In this document: positions 33,857-43,280 of the stretch, piece after piece
Position numbering within the stretch: the stretch's first letter is position 1
Layout of the letters: the number at the start of each line of letters is the position of its first letter
Source of the DNA: Oceanihabitans gracilariae
Lineage (GTDB): Bacteria > Bacteroidota > Bacteroidia > Flavobacteriales > Flavobacteriaceae
Direction of reading: 5' to 3'
NCBI RefSeq assembly: GCF_042684485.1
Contig: NZ_JBHULM010000009.1
Span: forward strand, 156,611-220,610
Length of the DNA stretch: 64,000 bases
Position numbers and translations under genes: made by a program
The notes under the pieces: generated by a model
What the model saw: the letters and a program-made list of their open reading frames with translations, nothing else
Told to the model about the DNA's origin: nothing
Databases searched by the model: none

Positions 33857-36634
33857 ATGAACATGTATAACGATTACATTAAGGAGATTGAAGAACGTAA
33901 ACTTCAAGGTCTTCATCCAAAACCAATTGATGGTGCAGAATTACTAAGCGAAATCATTGCGCAAATTAAAGATTCAGATAATCAGTACAGAGAAGATTCT
34001 CTAAACTTTTTTATCTATAATGTTTTACCTGGTACCACAAGTGCTGCTGGTGTAAAAGCGGCATTCTTAAAAGAAATTATTTTAGGAGAATCTGTAGTTG
34101 CAGAAATTACTCCTGCTTTTGCTTTTGAACAATTATCGCACATGAAGGGAGGACCTTCTATTGAAGTGTTATTAGATTTAGCCTTAGGTAATGATGCAGC
34201 TATTGCAAAAGAAGCAGCAGAAGTTCTTAAAACACAGGTGTTTTTATATGACGCAGATACTTCTCGTTTAGAAGCAGCTTATAAAGCAGGTAATGCTATT
34301 GCTAAAGAACTTTTAGAAAGTTATGCAAAGGCAGAGTTTTTTACTAAGCTACCAGAAATTGATGAAGAAATAAAAGTAGTTACATTTATTGCTGGAGTAG
34401 GTGATATTTCAACAGATTTATTATCTCCAGGTGGTGACGCACACTCACGTTCTGATAGAGAATTACATGGGCAGTGTTTATTTGAGCACAACAAAGAACA
34501 ACAAGCCGAATTAAAAGCTTTACAAGCACAACATCCTGATAAAAGAGTGATGTTAATTGCTGAAAAAGGTACTATGGGAGTTGGTTCTTCAAGAATGTCT
34601 GGTGTAAATAACGTAGCATTATGGACAGGTATTAAAGCTAGCCCATACGTGCCATTTATTAATATTGCTCCAGTAATTGCTGGAACAAACGGTATTTCTC
34701 CAATTTTCTTAACTACAGTTGGTGTAACAGGAGGTATTGGTTTAGACCTTAAAAACTGGGTGCAACAAAAAGACGAAAACGGAAACACTATTGTAGATGA
34801 AGATGGTGAACCAGTTTTAAAAGAAGTATATTCTGTTGCAACAGGAACTGTACTTACAATAAACACTAAAGAGAAAAAATTATATAACGGAGACACAGAA
34901 TTAAAAGATATATCTGCAGCATTTACACCACAAAAAATGGAGTTTATGAAAGCAGGAGGTTCTTACGCTGTTGTTTTTGGTAAAAAATTACAAACCTTTG
35001 CTTCTAAAGTATTAGGTGTAGATGTAGTGCCAGTTTATGCACCATCAAAAGAAATTTCTATTGAAGGTCAAGGATTAACTGCTGTTGAAAAAATATTCAA
35101 TAAAAATGCAGTTGGTACTACTCCAGGTAAAACATTACACGCAGGATCAGATGTTCGTGTAGAAGTAAATATTGTAGGTTCACAAGATACTACAGGTTTA
35201 ATGACTTCTCAAGAATTAGAGATGATGGCTGCAACAGTAATTTCTCCAATTGTAGATGGAGCATACCAATCAGGTTGTCATACAGCATCTGTTTGGGATG
35301 ATAAATCTAAAGCCAACATACCAAGATTAATGCGTTTTATGAACGACTTTGGTTTAATTACTGGTCGTGATCCTAAAGGGAAATATTTCCCAATGACAGA
35401 TGTTATTCATAAAGTACTTAATGATATTACTGTTGGTGATTGGGATATCATTATTGGAGGAGATTCACACACACGTATGTCTAAAGGTGTTGCTTTTGGA
35501 GCAGATTCAGGAACCGTTGCTTTAGCGCTTGCTACAGGTGAGGCTTCTATGCCAATTCCACAGTCTGTAAAAGTAACGTTTAAAGGAGAAATGAAATCGT
35601 ATATGGATTTCCGTGATGTGGTGCATGCAACACAACAACAAATGTTAAAGCAGTTTGGTGGTGAAAATGTATTCCAAGGTAGAGTAATTGAAGTTCATAT
35701 CGGAACACTTACTTCAGATGAAGCTTTTACATTCACAGATTGGACAGCAGAGATGAAAGCTAAGGCTTCTATCTGTATTTCTGAAGATGATACGCTTATC
35801 GAATCATTAGAAATAGCAAAAGGTCGTATCCAAATCATGATTGATAAAGGTATGGATAACGAGAAACAAGTGCTTAAAGGACTTGTTGATAAAGCAAATA
35901 CAAGAATTACTGAGCTTAAAACAGGAATTAAACCAGCTTTAAGACCAGATGCTAACGCTAAATATCACGCCGAAGTTATTATTGATTTAGATGAAATTGC
36001 TGAGCCAATGATTGCAGATCCAGATGTAAATAATGAAGATGTTTCTAAACGTTATACACATGATAACATTAGACCATTATCTTACTACGGAGGAACTAAA
36101 AAAGTAGATTTAGGTTTCGTAGGATCTTGTATGGTGCATAAAGGAGATATGAAAATATTAGCTCAAATGTTGAAAAACATTGAAGCTCAAAATGGAAAAG
36201 TGGAATTTAAAGCACCTTTAGTAGTTGCACCTCCAACTTACAATATTGTAGATGAGTTAAAAGAAGAAGGAGATTGGGAAGTGTTACAAAAATACTCTGG
36301 TTTCGAATTTGACGATAGCGCACCAAAAGGTTTAGCGCGTACTAAGTATGAAAACATGTTATACTTAGAGCGTCCAGGTTGTAATTTATGTATGGGTAAC
36401 CAAGAAAAAGCAGAACCAGGAGATACTGTAATGGCAACTTCTACACGTTTATTCCAAGGAAGAGTTGTAAAAGATGATGGAGAGAAAAAAGGAGAATCTT
36501 TATTATCTTCTACTCCAGTGGTAGTATTATCTACCATTTTAGGAAGAACTCCTACTTTAGCTGAATATGAAGCTGCAGTAGATGGTATTGTTTTAACCAA
36601 GTTTAAGCCTTCGCAAAAACAATTAGTTAGATAA
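33857..36634 (+). CDS. acnB: Aconitate hydratase B (bifunctional 2-methylisocitrate dehydratase)
   Basis: This 925-aa enzyme is of the AcnB type: an N-terminal HEAT-like domain (about 1-160), then the swivel domain, then the three-lobed catalytic core. The [4Fe-4S] ligands are visible as GSCMVHKGD and PGCNLCMGNQEKA. Other active-site segments are GGDSHTRMSKGVAFGADSGTVA and SSTPVVVLS. It interconverts citrate and isocitrate in the TCA cycle and can dehydrate 2-methylisocitrate. It is about 60 residues longer than E. coli AcnB because of an insertion near residues 300-360 (NWVQQKDENGNTIVDEDG...). A terminator at 36654 separates it from acnA. Confidence 0.96.
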   Translation: MNMYNDYIKEIEERKLQGLHPKPIDGAELLSEIIAQIKDSDNQYREDSLNFFIYNVLPGTTSAAGVKAAFLKEIILGESVVAEITPAFAFEQLSHMKGGPSIEVLLDLALGNDAAIAKEAAEVLKTQVFLYDADTSRLEAAYKAGNAIAKELLESYAKAEFFTKLPEIDEEIKVVTFIAGVGDISTDLLSPGGDAHSRSDRELHGQCLFEHNKEQQAELKALQAQHPDKRVMLIAEKGTMGVGSSRMSGVNNVALWTGIKASPYVPFINIAPVIAGTNGISPIFLTTVGVTGGIGLDLKNWVQQKDENGNTIVDEDGEPVLKEVYSVATGTVLTINTKEKKLYNGDTELKDISAAFTPQKMEFMKAGGSYAVVFGKKLQTFASKVLGVDVVPVYAPSKEISIEGQGLTAVEKIFNKNAVGTTPGKTLHAGSDVRVEVNIVGSQDTTGLMTSQELEMMAATVISPIVDGAYQSGCHTASVWDDKSKANIPRLMRFMNDFGLITGRDPKGKYFPMTDVIHKVLNDITVGDWDIIIGGDSHTRMSKGVAFGADSGTVALALATGEASMPIPQSVKVTFKGEMKSYMDFRDVVHATQQQMLKQFGGENVFQGRVIEVHIGTLTSDEAFTFTDWTAEMKAKASICISEDDTLIESLEIAKGRIQIMIDKGMDNEKQVLKGLVDKANTRITELKTGIKPALRPDANAKYHAEVIIDLDEIAEPMIADPDVNNEDVSKRYTHDNIRPLSYYGGTKKVDLGFVGSCMVHKGDMKILAQMLKNIEAQNGKVEFKAPLVVAPPTYNIVDELKEEGDWEVLQKYSGFEFDDSAPKGLARTKYENMLYLERPGCNLCMGNQEKAEPGDTVMATSTRLFQGRVVKDDGEKKGESLLSSTPVVVLSTILGRTPTLAEYEAAVDGIVLTKFKPSQKQLVR

Positions 36635-36653
36635 TATAATATCTTTATATATA

Positions 36654-36690
36654 AAAAAGCCTGAGTCTTAGATTCAGGCTTTTTTTTTGT
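36654..36690 (+). terminator. Rho-independent terminator after acnB
   Basis: A stem of about 14 bp, AAAAAGCCTGAGTC with its complement after a 3-base loop (one G-T pair), and a run of nine T. Confidence 0.92.
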
Positions 36691-36852
36691 TTCTAAATTA
36701 AAAAATAGGTATATAAAAAAACATTCTCATTTTAAGACATTATAGCATAGAAAAAACTTATTTCACTATCATTATATATATGTTATTTACACTTTTATAG
36801 TCATTCTACATTTTGTATATTAGTACAAATAATCCAAAAAAATATAAATACT

Positions 36853-39123
36853 ATGGCATTCGACATTGATATGATAAAAAAGGTTTATGCGCAAATGGCA
36901 GAACGTGTTGATAAAGCACGTGAAGTTGTTGGTAAGCCCTTAACACTTTCTGAAAAAATCTTATATAATCATCTTTGGGATGGAAGCCCGACAAAAGCAT
37001 TTACTAGAGGTAAAGATTATGTAGACTTTGCTCCAGACCGTATTGCTTGTCAAGATGCAACAGCGCAAATGGCCTTATTGCAATTTATGCAAGCAGGAAA
37101 ACCAAAAGTTGCAGTGCCAACTACAGTACATTGTGATCACTTAATACAAGCAAAAGATGGAGCGGCAACAGATTTAAAACATGCCAATTCTGTAAGTAGT
37201 GAGGTATTTGAATTTTTAGCATCTGTATCTAATAAATATGGTATTGGTTTCTGGAAACCAGGAGCAGGAATTATACATCAAGTAGTATTAGAAAATTATG
37301 CATTTCCTGGCGGAATGATGATTGGTACAGATTCGCATACAGTAAATGCAGGAGGACTAGGAATGGTTGCTATTGGTGTAGGAGGAGCAGATGCAGTAGA
37401 TGTAATGGCAGGAATGCCTTGGGAACTTAAATTTCCTAAACTAATAGGAGTGAAGTTAACCGGAAAAATTTCGGGTTGGACAGCGCCTAAAGATGTAATA
37501 TTAAAAGTTGCAGGTATTGTTTCGGCAAAAGGAGGTACTGGTGCAATTGTAGAATATTTTGGGCCAGGAGCTACTTCTTTATCTTGTACAGGTAAAGGAA
37601 CTATTTGTAATATGGGAGCAGAAATAGGTGCTACCACTTCTACATTTGGATATGATGATTCTATGGAACGCTATTTACGTGCCACAGATAGAGCAGATGT
37701 TGCTGATGCTGCAAACCAAGTAAAAGAATATTTAACAGGTGATGCAGAAGTGTATGCAAATCCAGAACAATATTTTGATCAAGTTATTGAAATTGACTTA
37801 TCTAAATTAGGGCCTTTATTAAACGGTCCTTTTACTCCAGATTTATCTACGTCTGCAGGTAAAGATATGGGAGAGAAAGCAAAAGCTAACGATTGGCCAA
37901 TAAAAGTAGAATGGGGTTTAATAGGTTCTTGTACCAATTCTTCTTATGAAGATTTATCCAGAGCTTCTTCTATTGCACAACAAGCTTTAGACAAGGGCTT
38001 AAAAATGAAAGCCGAGCTTGGTATTAATCCAGGATCAGAACAAGTACGTTATACTGCAGATAGAGATGGAATTTTAGGAATCTTTGAAAAATTAGATGCT
38101 AAAATATTTACCAATGCTTGCGGACCATGTATTGGGCAATGGGCAAGATATAGTGATCCTAAAAATGCACCAAAAAACAGTATTGTACATTCTTTTAATA
38201 GAAACTTTGCTAAACGTGCCGATGGTAACCCAAATACACATGCTTTTGTAGCTTCACCAGAATTAACTGCAGCAATAGCTATTGCTGGTAGGTTAGATTT
38301 TAACCCAATGACAGATAAGCTAATTAATGAAGATGGTCAAGAAGTAATGTTTGATGAGCCTACAGGTTGGGAGTTACCTCCAAAAGGGTTTGCTGTAGAA
38401 GATGCAGGTTATGTAGAGCCAGTTGCAGATGGAAGTAATGTAGAAGTTACTGTAAGCCCAACATCAGAACGTTTACAGTTGCTAACACCATTTGAACCCT
38501 TAGGAAATGAAATTTATGGCGCTAAACTATTAATTAAAGCATTTGGTAAATGTACTACAGACCATATTTCTATGGCTGGACCTTGGTTACGTTTTAGAGG
38601 ACATTTAGATAATATTTCTAATAACTGTTTAATTGGAGCAGTTAATGCATTTGGTAAGAAAACAAACTTTGTTAAAAATCAATTAACAGGAGAGTTTGAA
38701 GGTGTGCCTGATGCAGCAAGAGCATATAAAGCAGCTGGAGTAAAAACAGTTGTTGTAGGAGATCATAATTATGGAGAAGGTTCTTCTCGTGAGCATGCTG
38801 CTATGGAGCCAAGACACTTAGGTGTTGCTGCTGTTATTGTGAAGTCTTTTGCAAGAATTCACGAAACAAACCTTAAAAAACAAGGAATGTTAGGTTTAAC
38901 TTTTGCTAATGAAAACGATTACGATTTAATTCAAGAAGACGATACTTTTAACTTTATTGATTTAAATGAATTTGCACCAGATAAACAATTAACATTAGAA
39001 GTGGTTCATGCAGATGGAACTAAAGATGTTATTAAGTTAAACCATACATATAACCAACCTCAAATAGATTGGTATAATGAAGGATCTGCTTTAAATTTAA
39101 TTAAGAAAGAAAATAATTCTTAA
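36853..39123 (+). CDS. acnA: Aconitate hydratase (mitochondrial/AcnA type)
   Basis: This 756-aa enzyme has the mitochondrial-type aconitase layout. The [4Fe-4S] cysteines lie in GSCTNSSYEDLSRA and NACGPCIGQW. Substrate-binding segments include TVHCDHLIQ, GMMIGTDSHTVNAGGLGM and NYGEGSSREHAAMEPRHLG. It carries out the same citrate-isocitrate step as AcnB but belongs to a different subfamily, so the organism has two aconitases in a row. AcnA enzymes are usually more stable under oxidative stress; that this holds here is inference. It has its own terminator at 39148. Confidence 0.95.
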   Translation: MAFDIDMIKKVYAQMAERVDKAREVVGKPLTLSEKILYNHLWDGSPTKAFTRGKDYVDFAPDRIACQDATAQMALLQFMQAGKPKVAVPTTVHCDHLIQAKDGAATDLKHANSVSSEVFEFLASVSNKYGIGFWKPGAGIIHQVVLENYAFPGGMMIGTDSHTVNAGGLGMVAIGVGGADAVDVMAGMPWELKFPKLIGVKLTGKISGWTAPKDVILKVAGIVSAKGGTGAIVEYFGPGATSLSCTGKGTICNMGAEIGATTSTFGYDDSMERYLRATDRADVADAANQVKEYLTGDAEVYANPEQYFDQVIEIDLSKLGPLLNGPFTPDLSTSAGKDMGEKAKANDWPIKVEWGLIGSCTNSSYEDLSRASSIAQQALDKGLKMKAELGINPGSEQVRYTADRDGILGIFEKLDAKIFTNACGPCIGQWARYSDPKNAPKNSIVHSFNRNFAKRADGNPNTHAFVASPELTAAIAIAGRLDFNPMTDKLINEDGQEVMFDEPTGWELPPKGFAVEDAGYVEPVADGSNVEVTVSPTSERLQLLTPFEPLGNEIYGAKLLIKAFGKCTTDHISMAGPWLRFRGHLDNISNNCLIGAVNAFGKKTNFVKNQLTGEFEGVPDAARAYKAAGVKTVVVGDHNYGEGSSREHAAMEPRHLGVAAVIVKSFARIHETNLKKQGMLGLTFANENDYDLIQEDDTFNFIDLNEFAPDKQLTLEVVHADGTKDVIKLNHTYNQPQIDWYNEGSALNLIKKENNS

Positions 39124-39147
39124 GTCTATATTGCAATAAATAAATTA

Positions 39148-39180
39148 AAAACTCCTGAATTTATTCAGGAGTTTTTTTTT
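39148..39180 (+). terminator. Rho-independent terminator after acnA
   Basis: A perfect 9-bp ACTCCTGAA / TTCAGGAGT stem extended by A-T pairs, loop TTTA, then a T run. Confidence 0.93.
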
Positions 39181-39242
39181 GATTATTAGTAAGTTTTTTA
39201 ACAAAAAACGACAATTATTTAAATATTAAAAAAGAAACACTT

Positions 39243-39914
39243 ATGAATTCACTTTGGTTTTTAGATGATGTAAATCTGTTTAAAGTACTTTGTCCTCATA
39301 AATTCAAAGCTTATAAAAAGGAGCATGATTTTGATGCATATAAAAAGAAGGACTATATTTATTTTGAAGAGGATTCTGCTAATAAAGTGTATTTAATAGA
39401 AAAAGGTAAAGTGAAAATTGGTTACTACAACGAAGATGGAGAAGAAGTAGTAAAAGCAATTTTAACTAAAGGCGAATTATTTGGTGAAAAAGCTATTTTA
39501 GGTCAAATAACCAGAAAAGAATTTGCGCAATCTGTAGATAATGTAACTTCCATTTGTCCTATTGGTGTAGATACCATGCATGATTTAATGCGTAACAATC
39601 AAACCTTAAGTTTTAAAATATATAAGTTTATAGGTTTTAAATTTCAAAAATTAGAAAGAAGACTTCAGCTTCTTTTATTTAAAGATACTAAAACACGATT
39701 AAAAGAATTTTTAAACGAATTATGTGATGAATATGGCTATAACTGCGATAAAACAGGAGATCACGTTATTAAACATCCATATACTCAAAAAGATATAGCT
39801 TCCTTAATAGGTACTTCAAGACCAACTTTAAATATTCTTTTAAACGAACTTAAAGACGAAAATTACCTTGATTTTTATGGTAAAGAAATTCGAATAATAA
39901 AAAAATCTGCATAA
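39243..39914 (+). CDS. Crp/Fnr-family transcriptional regulator
   Basis: This 223-aa protein has an N-terminal cyclic-nucleotide-binding-type beta roll (YLIEKGKVKIGYYNEDGEEVVKAILTKGELFGEKAILG), a long dimerisation helix, and a C-terminal winged HTH (HPYTQKDIASLIGTSRPTLNILLNELKDENYLDFYGKEIRI). There is no N-terminal cysteine cluster of the Fnr kind, so it is not an iron-sulfur oxygen sensor. The ligand is unknown. It stands alone downstream of the aconitases. Confidence 0.9.
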   Translation: MNSLWFLDDVNLFKVLCPHKFKAYKKEHDFDAYKKKDYIYFEEDSANKVYLIEKGKVKIGYYNEDGEEVVKAILTKGELFGEKAILGQITRKEFAQSVDNVTSICPIGVDTMHDLMRNNQTLSFKIYKFIGFKFQKLERRLQLLLFKDTKTRLKEFLNELCDEYGYNCDKTGDHVIKHPYTQKDIASLIGTSRPTLNILLNELKDENYLDFYGKEIRIIKKSA

Positions 39915-40015
39915 AATTTTATTTTTTTTCATTTGTGTTAGATAGCTAACAAAACAAGTCCTAGGTATAGAATAATTTTACACCAAGAAATAAAACAAAT
40001 AAAAAAAAATAAATT

Positions 40016-41374
40016 ATGAAAAAGTTAATTTTTGGAGCAGCGCTATTAGGACTTGTAGGTGTATCGTGCTCAAATGATGATGACAACACATCAAACACTA
40101 CTACTAATGGTTCCTTTACGGTTACTATTGAAAATGTAGCACCTTTAAACACATTTTTAAAATCAGGTATTTTTAATACACCAGTAGGCGATTCTAGTCC
40201 TGGACCTGCAACACCAGGAAAGCGATATGAATTTACAGTAGATGCTGGACAAAGCCAAAGTCTGTCTTTTGTAACCATGTTAGCAGCTACTAATGACGCG
40301 TTTTTTGCACCAGGAAATGAAGGTATTGCTTTATATGACGAAAATGGTAATCCAATTACAGCAGATGTAACAGATCAAGTGTATTTATGGGATGCAGGTA
40401 CAGAAGTAAATGAAGAACCTGCAGTAGGACCAAATACAGTAACTAATCAATCTGGTCCAAATACTGGAGTAGATGAAAACGGAAACGTTTTATTAATGAG
40501 TGCTGTTACAAACGGAGAAACTTTTGCGTTTCCTCCAGTAAATGAAATCATTAGTGTATCTGTAACACACCAATCAGGAACACAGTTTTTAATTAGTATT
40601 GAAGATCTTGCTGGAGCAGAATTAAGCACTAGTATGGGGACAAGAGTAGCTCCACTTTCGCCAGGTGTTTATGTGGTACATGGAGGAGATAACCCTTTGT
40701 TTACTGAAGGAGAACCAGATTTAGGTCAAGGAATTGAAAACATAGCAGAAGATGGTGATGTTACAAATTTAGGAACTTATACAGCTGCTAATACAGGTGT
40801 TACTTATCCTGCTTCACCAGGTGTTTGGGTAGTAAATACAGAAGGAACAAACCCTTTATTTACAGAAGGAGTTGTTGATTATGGTGATGGTATTGAGGCT
40901 ATTGCTGAAGATGGAAATACCGCTATTTTAGGAGCAAATATTTTAAACTTATCTGGAGTTATGGATGGTGCAATTATGAATACTCCAGTAGGAAGTAATA
41001 ATCCAGGTCCAATTTTACCAGGTTCTTCTTACCAATTTACTTTTGATGCTGAAGTAGGAGACAATTTGTCTTTTGTAAATATGTTAGCAGCAACTAATGA
41101 TGTATTTATAGGAACATCAGATCAAGGAATTGCTCTTTTTGATACTAATGGAAATGCAATAAGTGGAGATGTTACCGATGAGATTTACTTTTGGGATGCA
41201 GGAACAGAAGTAAATGAAGAACCAGCAATAGGTCCAAATACAGTAACCAATCAGTCAGGTGCAGATACAGGATTGGATGAAAATAATGCCGTTCAACTTT
41301 TAAGTAATGTTAATGACGGATTTACTTACCCATCTGTAGACACTGTGATTAAAGTTACTATTTCTGCTAATTAA
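40016..41374 (+). CDS. Exported lipoprotein with two spondin_N-like domains
   Basis: This 452-aa protein has a lipoprotein signal (IFGAALLGLVGVSC, Cys near residue 19) followed by an acidic DDDDN linker. Two spondin_N-like halves (about 30-205 and 310-452) share NTPVGDSSPGPATPG / NTPVGSNNPGPILPG, SFVTMLAATNDAFF / SFVNMLAATNDVFI and DAGTEVNEEPAVGPNTVTNQSG with near-identical text. Between them is a second internal duplication of about 45 residues, SPGVYVVHGGDNPLFTEG... and SPGVWVVNTEGTNPLFTEG.... It is probably surface-exposed and calcium-binding in view of the many Asp/Asn/Gly turns. Function unknown; adhesion or matrix binding is inference. Confidence 0.88.
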   Translation: MKKLIFGAALLGLVGVSCSNDDDNTSNTTTNGSFTVTIENVAPLNTFLKSGIFNTPVGDSSPGPATPGKRYEFTVDAGQSQSLSFVTMLAATNDAFFAPGNEGIALYDENGNPITADVTDQVYLWDAGTEVNEEPAVGPNTVTNQSGPNTGVDENGNVLLMSAVTNGETFAFPPVNEIISVSVTHQSGTQFLISIEDLAGAELSTSMGTRVAPLSPGVYVVHGGDNPLFTEGEPDLGQGIENIAEDGDVTNLGTYTAANTGVTYPASPGVWVVNTEGTNPLFTEGVVDYGDGIEAIAEDGNTAILGANILNLSGVMDGAIMNTPVGSNNPGPILPGSSYQFTFDAEVGDNLSFVNMLAATNDVFIGTSDQGIALFDTNGNAISGDVTDEIYFWDAGTEVNEEPAIGPNTVTNQSGADTGLDENNAVQLLSNVNDGFTYPSVDTVIKVTISAN

Positions 41375-41422
41375 TAATAGCATTAAAAGTGTAAAGCTTT
41401 CTAGAGTTTTGTTATTAAATTT

Positions 41423-41462
41423 GAAGCACATTATTGTAAAATAATAATGTGCTTCATCTTTT
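41423..41462 (+). terminator. Rho-independent terminator after the spondin-like gene
   Basis: A perfect 13-bp stem GAAGCACATTATT with its complement (41423-41435 / 41443-41455), a 7-base loop and a T-rich tail. Confidence 0.9.
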
Positions 41463-41477
41463 TATTAAATACGTATT

Positions 41478-42038
41478 ATGACGAAATCTAAAAAAGGTAG
41501 AATTTCTAACATTGTTTTTGTTGTTATTCTTTTATTGCTAATTATACCGCAAACAAGAAAACCAATACAAATAGCTTTACATAAAGGTTTGGCTCTCATT
41601 AGTCCTTCGGTTAACACGGAAGATGATAGCAGGGAGATACACTATAACAGTTGGCAATTACAAGATATAAAAGGAAACACGGTAAATTTTAAAGATTATA
41701 AAGGAAAAGTAGTTTTAATAAATTTTTGGGCTACTTGGTGTCCTCCTTGTATTGCAGAAATGCCTAATCTAGAGAAGTTGCATGAGGATTATAAAGATAA
41801 GGTGGTGTTTTTATTTGTTTCTAATGAAAAGAATAAGGTAATAAACACTTTTTTAGCGCAACATAAGTATTCGTTTAACGTATTTACCCCTTTAGAAAAT
41901 GCTCCAGAATTTGAAGTGTCTAGTATTCCTAGAACATTATTAATAAATAAAGAAGGAAAAATTATTATTGATAAAGAAGGTGCTGCAAATTGGAATAGTC
42001 AAAAAGTGAGAGAAACACTTGATGATTTGTTAAAATAG
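41478..42038 (+). CDS. TlpA-family membrane-anchored thiol-disulfide oxidoreductase
   Basis: This 186-aa protein has one N-terminal membrane anchor (NIVFVVILLLLIIP) followed by a periplasmic thioredoxin fold. The active site reads INFWATWCPPCIAEMPNLEKL, with the C-P-P-C motif of TlpA/ResA reductases; the cis-proline segment is VSSIPRTLLI. It is likely to keep periplasmic cysteines reduced, for example for cytochrome maturation. Preceded by a terminator, so it starts a new unit. Confidence 0.9.
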   Translation: MTKSKKGRISNIVFVVILLLLIIPQTRKPIQIALHKGLALISPSVNTEDDSREIHYNSWQLQDIKGNTVNFKDYKGKVVLINFWATWCPPCIAEMPNLEKLHEDYKDKVVFLFVSNEKNKVINTFLAQHKYSFNVFTPLENAPEFEVSSIPRTLLINKEGKIIIDKEGAANWNSQKVRETLDDLLK

Positions 42039-42185
42039 AAAGAGATAGGTATGGCAAAAAAGAAGTAATCTTTATTATACCCTTAATAAATTATTAAGTA
42101 AATGCTTTGTGGCTGTTAAGGTGATTTTAGTTTATTCTAAATTCTTCCTAAGATAGGTGAAGTGTATTTATTGGTTTTTGTTTTG

Positions 42186-42269
42186 TGCGCACGAGAAGAT
42201 TCGAACTTCCACGAACTAATGTTCACCAACCCCTCAAGCTGGCGCGTCTACCAATTCCGCCACGTGCGC
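42186..42269 (-). tRNA. tRNA-Leu (anticodon GAG)
   Basis: This 84-base tRNA has a 7-bp acceptor stem GCGCACG / CGTGCGC, the class II long variable arm, GTTCGAATC T-arm and anticodon loop TTGAGGG, hence anticodon GAG reading CUC/CUU codons. The discriminator is A, and CCA is not encoded. It lies 57 bases downstream of the tRNA-Lys genes on the same strand, behind a hairpin at 42294-42324. No promoter of its own is evident. Confidence 0.95.
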
Positions 42270-42293
42270 AAAATTTAAAAAGCAATATAAACA

Positions 42294-42324
42294 AAAAAAG
42301 TTAAGCAGATGCTTAACTTTTTTT
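42294..42324 (-). terminator. Bidirectional terminator-like hairpin between tRNA-Lys and tRNA-Leu
   Basis: AAGTTAAGC / GCTTAACTT stem with an AGAT loop flanked by A and T runs on both sides. Confidence 0.75.
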
Positions 42325-42326
42325 AG

Positions 42327-42399
42327 TGACCGGGCTGGGGCTCGAACCCAGGACCCTCTCCTTAAAAGGGAGATGCTCTACCAACTGAGCTACCAGGTC
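42327..42399 (-). tRNA. tRNA-Lys (anticodon TTT), copy 1
   Basis: This 73-base tRNA has acceptor stem GACCTGG / CCCGGTC, D-arm GCTCAGTTGGTAGAGC, anticodon loop CTTTTAA and T-arm GGTTCGAGCCC; the anticodon is TTT. The discriminator is A and CCA is not encoded. It is the copy of 42548-42620, with its own promoter at 42423-42452. Confidence 0.97.
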
Positions 42400-42422
42400 A
42401 ATGTTTCGTTATTACGAGGGTG

Positions 42423-42452
42423 CAAATATAGTAAGTTTTATTAATAAAACAA
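42423..42452 (-). promoter_or_regulatory. Complete promoter of tRNA-Lys copy 1
   Basis: On the minus strand, TTG (42450-42452), a 19-base spacer and TATATTTG (42423-42430), 24 bases upstream of the tRNA. Confidence 0.85.
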
Positions 42453-42547
42453 CTTTTTGCTTAATAGCTTTTAATCAATTTTGCTTTAGGCTTAAATTAA
42501 AAAAAAAAGCTTCAAAAAAAAAGCTAAGCTTTTGCTTAACTTTTTAG

Positions 42548-42620
42548 TGACCGGGCTGGGGCTCGAACCCAGGACCCTCTCCTTAAAAGGGAGATGCTCT
42601 ACCAACTGAGCTACCAGGTC
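42548..42620 (-). tRNA. tRNA-Lys (anticodon TTT), copy 2
   Basis: Sequence identical to copy 1 over the 73 bases, with the same anticodon. The promoter region has also been duplicated (TATATTTG and 19-base spacer), so this is a tandem duplication of a whole transcription unit. A degenerate hairpin of the same type as 42294-42324 lies between the copies near 42510-42545. Confidence 0.97.
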
Positions 42621-42645
42621 AATTTGTTTCGCTGTAACGAGGGTG

Positions 42646-42675
42646 CAAATATAGAAGGTTTTATTAATAAAACAA
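42646..42675 (-). promoter_or_regulatory. Complete promoter of tRNA-Lys copy 2
   Basis: On the minus strand, TTG (42673-42675), a 19-base spacer and TATATTTG (42646-42653). Confidence 0.85.
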
Positions 42676-42761
42676 TGCTTTTTTTTAATTTTTTTTATTT
42701 TTTTTTCGTTTTTTTGCCAACTAGTAATGTATGTTTTTAATACTCAATAAGTAGCGCAAAA

Positions 42762-43280
42762 ATGAAAATAATTTTAATAGGGTATATGGCTTCTGGAAAA
42801 TCTTATTTAGGGCAAAAATTAGCCAAAATTTTAGATTTTGAGTTCTTAGATCTGGATGATTTTATAGAAAAAGAAGAGAAAGCCACAATTAAAGAGATCT
42901 TTTTAAGCAAAGGGGAGATCTATTTTAGAAAAATAGAGCATCTTTATTTAAAAAAAGCAATTGCTACTAATAGTAATACGGTAATTAGTTTGGGTGGTGG
43001 TACGCCTTGTTATGGTAATAATATGAGTTTGCTACTAAACAAACCAAATATTAAAACGGTGTATTTACAAGTTAGTATTCCTAATTTAGTAGAAAGAGTT
43101 TTAAATGAAACAGCTAAAAGACCAATTATAGCACATCTTAAAACAAAAGAAGAACTTACAGAGTTTGTAGGTAAACATCTTTTTGAAAGAATACCTTTTT
43201 ACTCTAAAGCAGCATGTACTGTAAATGCTAATAAAAAAGAAAACGAAGTTATAGAGTCTGTTTTAATGCAATTATTTTAA
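42762..43280 (+). CDS. aroK: Shikimate kinase
   Basis: This 172-aa P-loop kinase has Walker A GYMASGKSYLGQKLAK (residues 7-22), the shikimate-binding LDLDDFIEKEEKATIKEIF, the arginine FRKIEHLYL and the GGGTPCYGNN loop, and the lid motif RP in ETAKRPII. It phosphorylates shikimate at O3 in aromatic amino acid synthesis. The length is standard. Its 3' end overlaps that of the convergent phosphoribosyltransferase gene by 9 bases. Confidence 0.95.
   Translation: MKIILIGYMASGKSYLGQKLAKILDFEFLDLDDFIEKEEKATIKEIFLSKGEIYFRKIEHLYLKKAIATNSNTVISLGGGTPCYGNNMSLLLNKPNIKTVYLQVSIPNLVERVLNETAKRPIIAHLKTKEELTEFVGKHLFERIPFYSKAACTVNANKKENEVIESVLMQLF

Noticed and set aside
34321..34896. 191-codon minus-strand frame inside acnB
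   Set aside because: Shadow of the aconitase reading frame; product is Pro/Ser-rich without known features.
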